A stretch of 11,786 nucleotides of DNA from Labilithrix sp. (GTDB lineage Bacteria > Myxococcota > Polyangia > Polyangiales > Polyangiaceae). The stretch covers positions 1-11,786 of the forward strand of contig JAQBQL010000156.1 in the NCBI GenBank assembly GCA_028287035.1. The letters are read 5' to 3'. The position numbers and the translations under genes are program-made. Under the pieces are notes generated by a model that worked only from the letters and a program-made list of their open reading frames with translations, was not told the origin of the DNA and ran no database searches. Below are positions 5,893-11,786 of the stretch, in pieces (positions within the stretch are counted from its first letter, which is position 1; each line of letters starts with the position of its first letter).

Positions 5893-6771
5893 ATGTCCCT
5901 TCGCCTCGCCCGTTCGCTCGCCTCCGTCGCGCCTGCCCTCACCCTCGCCGCCGGCATCACCGTGGCGGTCGTCGCCTGCGGGGGCAGCGTGAGCCCGGTC
6001 GGTGAAGGCGCGAGCTCGAGCAGCAGCTCGAGCTCCTCGTCCGGCGGGTCCTCGTCCGGCGGGTCGTCGAGCGGCACGAGCGGCGGCGGCAGCTCCGGCA
6101 GCGGCGGCACCTGCACGATCGGCAGCCTGCCCGGGGACCGCGCGTGCGTGCCCGGCACCGCCCGCGCCGGCCAGCCGATCTCGGTCGGCGTCGACGCCTC
6201 CGAAGGATGCCTCGGATGCTTCACGGCGTTCGAGCCGTGCGACGTGACGGTGAGCGGCACGACGGTCCTCGTCACGATGCGGACGAAGACGTGCACGCCG
6301 GCCGGGGACGTCGCCTGCCCGCCCGTGTGCGCCTCCCCCCGGACGACCTGCGTGATCCCGCCCCTCGCGGCCGGGACGTACACCGTCAGCGTCTCCGGGG
6401 AAGGCTCGCGGAGCTACCTCCCGGCACGTGAGCTCGTCGTGACCGACGGCGCGGGCGAGACCTCGTGCGCGCTGCCGCCCTCCGGTGAGGAGCCGGCTCC
6501 GCTCGACGGCAACGCGTTCGGCAAGAGCTGCAACCAGGACAGCGACTGCACCCCCATCTTCGCGGGATCGCAGTGCGCCCAGTGCGCGTGTGCGAACGAC
6601 GCGGTGAGCACGTCCGAGCTCCCGGCCTACGAGGCGGCCCGCCGCGCTCGGATCTCGCAGTGCGCGCCGCCCGGCGCCCCCGCGCCCTGCGCGGCGTGCC
6701 GCACTCCCGTGGCGGTCTGCGAGATCTCGCCGATCGCGCTGGTCGGGACGTGCCGGCTCCAGGACTTCTGA
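5893..6771 (+). CDS. Cysteine-rich lipoprotein with Ser/Gly linker
   Basis: From ATG 5893 the protein has 292 residues. A lipoprotein signal peptide (1-28) ends in the lipobox VVAC, so C29 is the lipidation site. Residues 41-72 are a flexible linker of serine and glycine, starting with ten serines in a row. The mature domain (74-292) contains about 20 further cysteines, an even number consistent with disulfides in the periplasm or at the cell surface. A cluster near residues 214-236, CNQDSDC-x8-CAQCAC, is a pattern I associate with cysteine-rich lipoproteins of delta-type bacteria. The frame extends back to 5794, but that part has no signal-peptide features and lies in the inverted-repeat region. 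The lipobox, 28 residues in, fixes the later start. Function unknown; possibly binding or surface structure. Confidence 0.85.
   Translation: MSLRLARSLASVAPALTLAAGITVAVVACGGSVSPVGEGASSSSSSSSSSGGSSSGGSSSGTSGGGSSGSGGTCTIGSLPGDRACVPGTARAGQPISVGVDASEGCLGCFTAFEPCDVTVSGTTVLVTMRTKTCTPAGDVACPPVCASPRTTCVIPPLAAGTYTVSVSGEGSRSYLPARELVVTDGAGETSCALPPSGEEPAPLDGNAFGKSCNQDSDCTPIFAGSQCAQCACANDAVSTSELPAYEAARRARISQCAPPGAPAPCAACRTPVAVCEISPIALVGTCRLQDF
6034..6063 (+). repeat. Perfect 15-base tandem repeat in the lipoprotein linker
   Basis: TCCTCGTCCGGCGGG occurs twice head to tail (6034-6048 and 6049-6063), followed by a degenerate third copy. It encodes the Ser-Ser-Ser-Gly-Gly units of the linker. Length variation between strains is likely here, since whole units can be gained or lost in frame. 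Confidence 0.85.
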
Positions 6772-6808
6772 CCGGCACCTCGCGCCTGGCGCCGGGCCGG
6801 GACGTGCT

Positions 6809-6814
6809 TAAGGT
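6809..6814 (+). promoter_or_regulatory. -10-like hexamer TAAGGT before rtcB
   Basis: TAAGGT is eleven bases before the ATG at 6826. CTGGCG at 6786-6791 stands exactly 17 bases upstream and matches the -35 consensus at three of six positions. AAGGTGA could instead act as a long-spaced ribosome binding site, so the two readings compete. Confidence 0.35.
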
Positions 6815-6825
6815 GACGCGCGACC

Positions 6826-8331
6826 ATGGCATCCCTCGCTCTCGTGCACGAAGACGGGTGGAAGAAGAAGGCCCTCTGGCACGAGGAGGGCGGCTACTAC
6901 CGGCTCGCGACCGACGACACGCGTGACGTCGAGGTCCGCCTCTTCGTCACCGCCGGGCTGCTGAACGAGGCCGAGCTCACGCTCTACCGCCAGATCGTGA
7001 ATGCGACGCGCTTCCCCGGCACGAAGCTCGTCGCCATCACGCCCGACGTCCACTACGGCTACGGCGTTCCGGTCGGCTGCGTCATCGCGACCGACGCGAA
7101 GGAAGGCGCCGTCGCCATGGGCCCGGTCGGCTTCGACATCGGCTGCGGCATGATGAGCGCGCGCAGCAACGTGCCCGCCGAGCTCGCCACGCCCGACCGC
7201 AAGCTCGCCTTCAACCGCGAGGTGACGAAGCGGGTCAGCCTCGGCGCCGGCGGCAAGAGCTCGGAGCTCGGGGCCCTGTCGCGCGCGAAGTTCGAGGACC
7301 TCGTCCGCGGCGGCGCGGAGCACTACGTGTCGCTGTACGGGCGCGACGTCGACCGGTCCCGTGCCGAGCGGCACCGCATCCCCGTCGACGACAGCTGGCA
7401 GATCCCGTGGGGCGGCAAGGGCTCTCCGGAGCGCGGCCTCGACCAGCTCGGCACGCTCGGCGGCGGCAACCACTTCATCGAGCTGCAGCGCTGCGAGGAG
7501 ACGCAGACGCTGTTCGTCCAGGTCCACACGGGGAGCCGCGGCTTCGGGCACGGGCTCGCCACGAACTACTTCGAGGTAGCGCGCAGCGAGCGCCCCGAGG
7601 TGAACGACATCGACCTCGGGTTCTTCACGCCGGACTCGAACCGGTACCGCGCTTACCTCAACGCCGTCGCGGCGGGCGGCAACTTCGCCATCCTGAACCG
7701 GCTCGTCATCTACGAGCAGGTCGCGCGCGCCTTCCAGAAGGTCTTCGGCGAGGATCTCGAGCTGATCTACGAGATCAGCCACAACCTCGTGCAGTCGGAG
7801 ACGCACCCCGAGCTCGGCGAGGTGCTCGTCCACCGAAAGGGGGCGACGCGTGCCTTCCCGGCGGGCCATCCGGCGCTCGCCGGGACGATGTGGCAGGACA
7901 CCGGGCACCCGGTGCTCGTGCCCGGCTCGAACCGAGACTTCAGCTACATCCTGCGCCCGGAGCCCGGCGCGGTGAAGAGCGCCTACTCGGTGAACCACGG
8001 AGCGGGCCGGCGCATGTCGCGCGGCGAGGCGATGCGCCAGCTCGACCAGCAGAAGGTCGACGAGCAGTACCGCCGGGACAAGATCCTCGTGAACCTCGAC
8101 GGGCGCGTGCCGCTCGACGAGTCGGGCCAGTGCTACAAGCGCTCGGAGGACGTGGTGCAGGCGGTCGTCCAGGCCGGCCTCGCCCGGATCGAGCACACCC
8201 TCTGGCCGCTCGCGTCGATCAAGGGCAACGACGCGCGCGCGGGCGTCGCCAAGCATCGCAAGCACCGCGGCATCGAGCGGGCGCGCGACCAGGAACGGGA
8301 CGCCGCCCGCCACACGAAGAAGCACTATTGA
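6826..8331 (+). CDS. rtcB: RtcB-family RNA ligase
   Basis: RtcB joins RNA ends bearing a 2',3'-cyclic phosphate or 3'-phosphate to a 5'-hydroxyl, using GTP and Mn2+. In bacteria it serves RNA repair. All the family landmarks are present: PDVHYGYGVPVG (73-84), GFDIGCGM (102-109, metal ligand C107), LGGGNHFIE (H216), VHTGSRGFG (H234), ISHNLV (H319), HRKGATRAFP, and VNHGAGRRMSR with H391, the expected guanylylated histidine. The active site therefore looks intact. At 501 residues it is longer than E. coli RtcB (about 408) and close to archaeal forms. After the usual SIKG end (466-467) comes a 34-residue tail rich in Lys, Arg and His. No archease, RtcA or RtcR is in the window. The gene stands alone after a 54-base gap and is followed 54 bases later by a small membrane protein gene. 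Confidence 0.95.
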   Translation: MASLALVHEDGWKKKALWHEEGGYYRLATDDTRDVEVRLFVTAGLLNEAELTLYRQIVNATRFPGTKLVAITPDVHYGYGVPVGCVIATDAKEGAVAMGPVGFDIGCGMMSARSNVPAELATPDRKLAFNREVTKRVSLGAGGKSSELGALSRAKFEDLVRGGAEHYVSLYGRDVDRSRAERHRIPVDDSWQIPWGGKGSPERGLDQLGTLGGGNHFIELQRCEETQTLFVQVHTGSRGFGHGLATNYFEVARSERPEVNDIDLGFFTPDSNRYRAYLNAVAAGGNFAILNRLVIYEQVARAFQKVFGEDLELIYEISHNLVQSETHPELGEVLVHRKGATRAFPAGHPALAGTMWQDTGHPVLVPGSNRDFSYILRPEPGAVKSAYSVNHGAGRRMSRGEAMRQLDQQKVDEQYRRDKILVNLDGRVPLDESGQCYKRSEDVVQAVVQAGLARIEHTLWPLASIKGNDARAGVAKHRKHRGIERARDQERDAARHTKKHY

Positions 8332-8385
8332 CCCACGCGACGGACACGCTGGAAAATCCCGCCCGCGTGGAGTAACTGTCAGCGC

Positions 8386-8550
8386 ATGCAGCGCGGCTCC
8401 GCCGAGATCTTCCTCGCCCTCGGCCTCATCATCATCGGCATCCTCGGCCTCAAGCTGACCGACATGAACCTGTTCTGGGCGCTCATCGCGCTCGGCGGCG
8501 TCGTCGGGTGCCACGGCGGCATCTCGGTCTCGCAGCGCGCCCGCGTCTGA
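8386..8550 (+). CDS. Small two-helix membrane protein (54 residues)
   Basis: An ATG at 8386 opens a 54-codon frame ending in TGA at 8548-8550. The protein has a short polar start (MQRGSAE), a hydrophobic helix at about 8-22 (IFLALGLIIIGILGL), a short turn (KLTDMN), a second helix at about 29-42, and a polar Gly/Ser/Arg end with one cysteine and one histidine (GCHGG). Third codon positions are nearly all G or C, as in the neighbours, and no competing gene covers the interval. TAACTG (8373-8378) is a -10-like element seven bases before the start; GGAG (8369-8372) is a distant ribosome binding site. It follows rtcB on the same strand by 54 bases and may share its transcript. Family not recognised; the size makes the call less certain than for the long genes. 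Confidence 0.68.
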   Translation: MQRGSAEIFLALGLIIIGILGLKLTDMNLFWALIALGGVVGCHGGISVSQRARV

Positions 8551-8592
8551 CCGCCTGAGGTCCCGCGGGGAATTCCTGCGGTGCTCAGGTGG
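8551..8592 (+). repeat. 9-bp inverted repeat between the small membrane gene and the moxR-like gene
   Basis: CCGCCTGAG (8551-8559) starts directly after the stop codon and pairs with CTCAGGTGG (8584-8592) at eight of nine positions, the ninth being a G-U in RNA. The 24-base loop contains the self-complementary CCCGCGGG. TTT follows the right arm directly. It could be a weak intrinsic terminator separating rtcB and the small gene from the downstream operon, or an operator, because it abuts the candidate promoter of the moxR-like gene. The T-run is too short to decide. Confidence 0.45.
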
Positions 8593-8593
8593 T

Positions 8594-8622
8594 TTGGGGC
8601 TCACCGTCCCTCGTGGTAGGAC
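8594..8622 (+). promoter_or_regulatory. Candidate promoter of the moxR-DUF58-batD-like operon
   Basis: TTGGGG (8594-8599) and TAGGAC (8617-8622) are separated by exactly 17 bases. They match the -35 consensus at three of six positions and the start of the -10. The ATG at 8632 is nine bases after the -10-like element, so the leader would be very short. AGGA within the element is the only Shine-Dalgarno-like sequence and stands far from the start. Confidence 0.4.
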
Positions 8623-8631
8623 GGGCCACGC

Positions 8632-9618
8632 ATGCAAGACGCCCGAGAGCTGAACGAAATCGTCGCGCGCGAGAGCGCGTTCGCCGACCGCATCCAGGCG
8701 GAGGTCGGCAAGGTCATCGTCGGTCAGACGTACATGATCGAGCGCATCCTCATCGGTCTGCTGACCGGTGGGCACGTGCTGCTCGAGGGTGTGCCCGGCC
8801 TCGCGAAGACGCTGACCGTCCGCACGCTGTGCGACACGATCAGCTCGAAGTTCGCGCGGATCCAGTTCACGCCCGACCTCCTGCCGGCGGACGTCATCGG
8901 CACGACGATCTACAACCAGCAGAAGGGCGAGTTCACCTCCAAGCTCGGCCCGGTCTTCGCGAACCTCGTGCTCGCCGACGAGATCAACCGCGCCCCCGCC
9001 AAGGTGCAGAGCGCGCTGCTCGAGGCCATGCAGGAGCGTCAGGTCACCATCGGCGACCGCACGTACCCTCTGCCCGACCCCTTCATCGTCATGGCGACGC
9101 AGAACCCGATCGAGCAGGAGGGCACGTATCCCCTGCCCGAGGCGCAGGTCGACCGCTTCATGCTCATGTGCAAGGTCGGCTACCCGACGCGCGAGGAAGA
9201 GCGGAAGATCATGGACCGCATGACCGGCGTGCTGCCGGCGAAGGCGGAGCCGGTGGTCACGCCGACCGAGCTGCTCGAGGGCCGCAAGATCATCAACCAG
9301 ATCTACGTGGCCGACAAGATCAAGGACTACATCGTCGACGTGGTCTTCGCGACGCGCGAGCCCGCCAAGCACGGCCTGAAGGACCTCGCGCCGCTCATCG
9401 AGTTCGGCGCCTCCCCGCGCGCCTCCATCGCGCTGAACCTCGCGGCCCGCGCGCACGCGTTCCTGCGTCACCGCGGCTACGTCACGCCCGAGGACGTGAA
9501 GGCGGTCGGGCCCGACGTGCTCCGTCATCGCGTGGTCCTCACCTACGAAGCCGACGCGGAAGAAGTGACGTCCGAGCAGGTGGTGCGCCGCGTGTTCGAG
9601 GTCGTCGAGGTTCCCTGA
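8632..9618 (+). CDS. MoxR-family AAA+ ATPase
   Basis: A 328-residue MoxR-type AAA+ ATPase of normal length, soluble and cytoplasmic. The Walker A motif is GVPGLAKT (53-60), the form usual in MoxR proteins. Walker B is VLADEINR with D116 and E117. Sensor 1 is in MATQNP with N158, followed by the conserved EQEGTYPLPEAQVDRF block (about 161-176). The C-terminal lid carries GASPRAS and a helical end. MoxR ATPases act as chaperones that mature or activate partner proteins, often through vWA-domain partners encoded beside them. Here the next two genes, a DUF58 protein and a BatD-like protein, are the standard partners and are co-directional, with gaps of 28 bases and a four-base overlap. This is the first gene of the cluster and is preceded by its own candidate promoter. 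Confidence 0.95.
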   Translation: MQDARELNEIVARESAFADRIQAEVGKVIVGQTYMIERILIGLLTGGHVLLEGVPGLAKTLTVRTLCDTISSKFARIQFTPDLLPADVIGTTIYNQQKGEFTSKLGPVFANLVLADEINRAPAKVQSALLEAMQERQVTIGDRTYPLPDPFIVMATQNPIEQEGTYPLPEAQVDRFMLMCKVGYPTREEERKIMDRMTGVLPAKAEPVVTPTELLEGRKIINQIYVADKIKDYIVDVVFATREPAKHGLKDLAPLIEFGASPRASIALNLAARAHAFLRHRGYVTPEDVKAVGPDVLRHRVVLTYEADAEEVTSEQVVRRVFEVVEVP

Positions 9619-9646
9619 CGCGCGTCTCGCCAGCGCCATCGTCACC

Positions 9647-10579
9647 ATGATCCCCCGAGAGATCCTCGCAGCGCTACGGACCATCGAGATCCACACGGCG
9701 CGGCTCGCCAACGAGCAGCTCTCGGGCACGTACAAGTCGAGCTTCAAGGGTCAGGGCCTCGCGTTCCGTGAGGTCCGCCCCTACCAGCCCGGCGACGACG
9801 TCCGCACCATCGACTGGAACGTCTCGGCGCGCATGAACGAGGCCTTCGTGAAGGTCTTCGTCGAGGAGCGCGAGATGACGGTGATGCTCGCCGTCGACCT
9901 CTCCGCGAGCGAGCGCTTCGGCACGCAGCGCGCCCCGAAGGCCCGCGTCGCGTCCGAGGTGGCGGCGCTCCTCGCCTTCAGCGCGATCCGCAACAACGAT
10001 CGCGTGGGTCTCATCCTGTCGACGAGCAAGGTCGAACGCATCGTGCCGCCGAAGAAGGGCGAGAAGCACGTGATGCGCGTCATCCGCGAGATCCTGGGGT
10101 TCGAGGCGCCGCCGGCGGCCTCCGCCCAGAACGATCGCGCCGGAAAGGCGCCCGTGCTGGGCGCGGCCACCGATCTGAAGAGCGCGCTCGAGGCGCTCGC
10201 GCACGCCGCGCGCCGCCGCTCGGTGGCGTTTGTCATCTCGGACTTCTTCACGACCGGTTACGAGCGGGCGCTCGCGCTCGCGGCGGCCAAGCACGACGTC
10301 ATCGCGGTGGTGCTCACCGACAAGCGAGAGCTGGATCTGCCCGACGTCGGCCTCGCGACCTTCGAGGACCTCGAGAGCGGCGAGATGGTGGTCGTCGACA
10401 CCTCCGACAAGCGCGTCCGGGCGCACTATCGTTCGGAGATGACCCGCCTCCGGGCCACGCAGCGGCAGATGTTCCTGAAGCTCGGCGTCGACGCCGTCGA
10501 GATCGAGACGGGCGGCTCGTTCGTGAAGCCGATCCGCGATCTCTTCGCACGCCGCGCGCGCCGCGTGAGGACCCGATGA
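9647..10579 (+). CDS. DUF58 protein with vWA-like MIDAS motif
   Basis: A 310-residue DUF58 protein. The family signature lies at residues 26-62: SGTYKSSFKGQG, then FREVRPYQPGDDVRTIDWN. It is followed by a vWA-like domain with a complete MIDAS start, DLSAS (D84, S86, S88). A second conserved segment, FVISDFF, lies near residues 200-206. No membrane helix is present, so the protein is probably cytoplasmic and works with the MoxR ATPase encoded just upstream. The C-terminus is strongly basic (RRARRVRTR). The gap to the moxR-like gene is 28 bases with no visible Shine-Dalgarno. Its stop overlaps the next start as ATGA, so the downstream gene is probably translated by coupling. The biochemical role of DUF58 proteins is poorly known; the family link is firm. 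Confidence 0.93.
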   Translation: MIPREILAALRTIEIHTARLANEQLSGTYKSSFKGQGLAFREVRPYQPGDDVRTIDWNVSARMNEAFVKVFVEEREMTVMLAVDLSASERFGTQRAPKARVASEVAALLAFSAIRNNDRVGLILSTSKVERIVPPKKGEKHVMRVIREILGFEAPPAASAQNDRAGKAPVLGAATDLKSALEALAHAARRRSVAFVISDFFTTGYERALALAAAKHDVIAVVLTDKRELDLPDVGLATFEDLESGEMVVVDTSDKRVRAHYRSEMTRLRATQRQMFLKLGVDAVEIETGGSFVKPIRDLFARRARRVRTR

Positions 10580-11786
10580 ACGTTGCACGCTCGCTGCTCG
10601 GGCTCGGGCTCGCGACTGGCACGTGCCTCGCGCTGGCGACGCTGGCGACCGGCGCGGGCGCGCAGGGACCCGCGCCCGACGCGGGCGGGAGCGACGCCGC
10701 GGCTCCGACCGGCGGAAGCGTCGGCGGGTGCGTCGAGAGCATCCCGCGCGGAGCGCAGCACCCCATCGTGACCGACGTGTTCCCGATTCGCGGCACGAGC
10801 GGCTGGGCGGCGACGCTGCAGGTGACCGTGAAGCACGGAAAGGGCGAGCGCGTCCTCCCCGCCGGGCTCGATCTCGGCGGCGCCGTCGAGGCGAAGAAGT
10901 ACCTGCAGAAGGCCGGGTTCGCGATCCCCGAGCAGGACGGGGGCGCCGGCGCCCAGCTGTGGACCGACCCCGAGGACAAGAACGGCGCCTTCGCGGTCAC
11001 GCACCTCGAGCTCCCGCTGGTGCTCCTGCCCGAGAAGCCGGGCCGCAACACCCTCGAGCTGCCGCCACTGCCGGTGGCCATCGCGCGGTCCAACGGCGAG
11101 ATCGCGACCGTGTGCACGCATCCGCACCTCGTCGCGGTCGAGGACCCGACCGCGAACACGCCCCAGGCGGCGCCGCGCGGGAACCCGCCCCCGCGCCCGC
11201 AGCGCGAGGAATGGACGGCCCTCAAGAAGGCCCTCCTGTGGAGCGCGGTGGGCCTCGTGGTCGGCGCGGTGCTCGCGTACTTCATCGTGCGGCAGATGCG
11301 GAAGCCGAAGCCCGTGCCGCCGCCGCCGCCGCCGCGTCCGCCGTGGGAGGTCGCGCTCGAGAAGCTCGAGCACGTCAGGCGCGCCGGCCTCCTCGACGAG
11401 GGGCGCGACGCGGAGTACTTCGATCGCGTGAGCGACGCGGTGCGCGGCTATCTCGGCGCTCGCTTCGGGTTCGACGGCCTCGAGTCGACGAGCGACGAGA
11501 TCCTCGCGTCGCTGAAGAAGCAGGCGGGCGGGTTCGTGCGCCTCGAGACGGCGGAGGCCGATGCGATGGGCGCCCCGACGCCGGGCGTTCCCCTCGCGGA
11601 GATCCGCAGCTTCCTCGGGGACTGCGACCTCGTGAAGTTCGCGAACCTCCGGCCGTCGCCCGAGCAGTGCTCGTCGGCCCTCGTCTCGGGTGAGCACATC
11701 ATCCGCGCGACGATGCCGTTCTCGCATCCCGGCGCGGCGCTCGGCCGGCCCGCCGCGCAGCCGGCGCGCGTCGTGCCGCCGCCGGT
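10576..11786 (+). CDS. BatD/DUF4381-like single-pass membrane protein (3' end cut by window edge)
   Basis: The frame opens with ATG at 10576, overlapping the DUF58 stop, with GAGGA four bases upstream. It remains open to the right edge: 403 codons plus two bases. A signal peptide (1-29, AGA/Q) leads to an extracytoplasmic domain of about 185 residues containing C51 and a second cysteine near residue 180. One membrane helix follows at about 219-238. A run of six prolines (248-253) precedes a cytoplasmic domain with EYFDRVSDAVRGYLGARFGF (280-299), then STSDEIL and a DLVKFANLRPS segment. These last motifs are typical of the cytoplasmic part of BatD/DUF4381 proteins in MoxR-DUF58-vWA clusters. 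The end in view (GRPAAQPARVVPPP) is Ala/Pro-rich, and whether a stop or another domain follows is unseen. Third gene of the operon. Confidence 0.82.
   Translation, partial: MNVARSLLGLGLATGTCLALATLATGAGAQGPAPDAGGSDAAAPTGGSVGGCVESIPRGAQHPIVTDVFPIRGTSGWAATLQVTVKHGKGERVLPAGLDLGGAVEAKKYLQKAGFAIPEQDGGAGAQLWTDPEDKNGAFAVTHLELPLVLLPEKPGRNTLELPPLPVAIARSNGEIATVCTHPHLVAVEDPTANTPQAAPRGNPPPRPQREEWTALKKALLWSAVGLVVGAVLAYFIVRQMRKPKPVPPPPPPRPPWEVALEKLEHVRRAGLLDEGRDAEYFDRVSDAVRGYLGARFGFDGLESTSDEILASLKKQAGGFVRLETAEADAMGAPTPGVPLAEIRSFLGDCDLVKFANLRPSPEQCSSALVSGEHIIRATMPFSHPGAALGRPAAQPARVVPPP

Noticed and set aside
6808..9747. A 979-codon open frame on the minus strand
   Set aside because: It is antisense to rtcB and the moxR-like gene, both certain from motifs, and also crosses a gene boundary and an inverted repeat. 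Its sequence is Arg/Asp/Val/Ala-rich without any motif.
10426..11727. A 433-codon minus-strand frame opposite the batD-like gene
   Set aside because: The opposite strand has a signal peptide, membrane helix, Shine-Dalgarno and the expected operon position; the antisense frame has no domain.

Overview
The window is very GC-rich with strongly GC-biased third codon positions, so long spurious frames occur opposite the real genes. Lipoproteins with Ser/Gly linkers, a DUF481-like outer-membrane protein and a MoxR-DUF58-BatD-like cluster point to a Gram-negative delta-type bacterium. Myxococcota (Polyangia-like) is the best guess; this is an inference from style, as no marker gene is present. The region is almost entirely coding, with eleven complete or nearly complete genes plus one small gene of 54 codons. 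Two genes are cut by the window edges. No tRNA, rRNA, CRISPR array, insertion sequence or attachment site was seen, and no gene-free stretch exceeds about 120 bases.

Left part, minus strand (1-2581): a gene running off the left edge encodes a zinc-ribbon, Gly/Pro/Gln-repeat protein. Upstream of it, larC and larB overlap by four bases and form a translationally coupled pair. They supply two of the three steps of nickel-pincer nucleotide cofactor synthesis. LarC carries an unusual histidine-rich N-terminal extension. Neither larA nor larE is in view.

Middle, plus strand (2646-6771): a five-helix membrane protein of unknown function, an acidic hypothetical protein, a DUF481-like beta-barrel with signal peptide, a structural-zinc-only MDR oxidoreductase and a cysteine-rich lipoprotein. 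The genes are closely spaced, but most have their own candidate -10-like hexamer 7-11 bases before the start codon. They may therefore be separately transcribed with very short leaders rather than form one operon.

Right part, plus strand (6826-11786): an RtcB RNA ligase with a basic C-terminal tail and a 54-residue two-helix membrane protein come first. An inverted repeat then separates them from a MoxR AAA+ ATPase, a DUF58 protein with an intact MIDAS motif, and a BatD/DUF4381-like single-pass membrane protein that runs off the right edge. These last three form a MoxR-DUF58-Bat type operon; vWA-domain membrane proteins are expected just beyond the edge.

I found no clear new multi-gene system. 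The most unusual items are the paired CxxGH motifs in the left-edge protein, the histidine-rich LarC, the RtcB tail with its small membrane neighbour, the inverted repeat before the lipoprotein gene, and the recurring short-leader promoter pattern.
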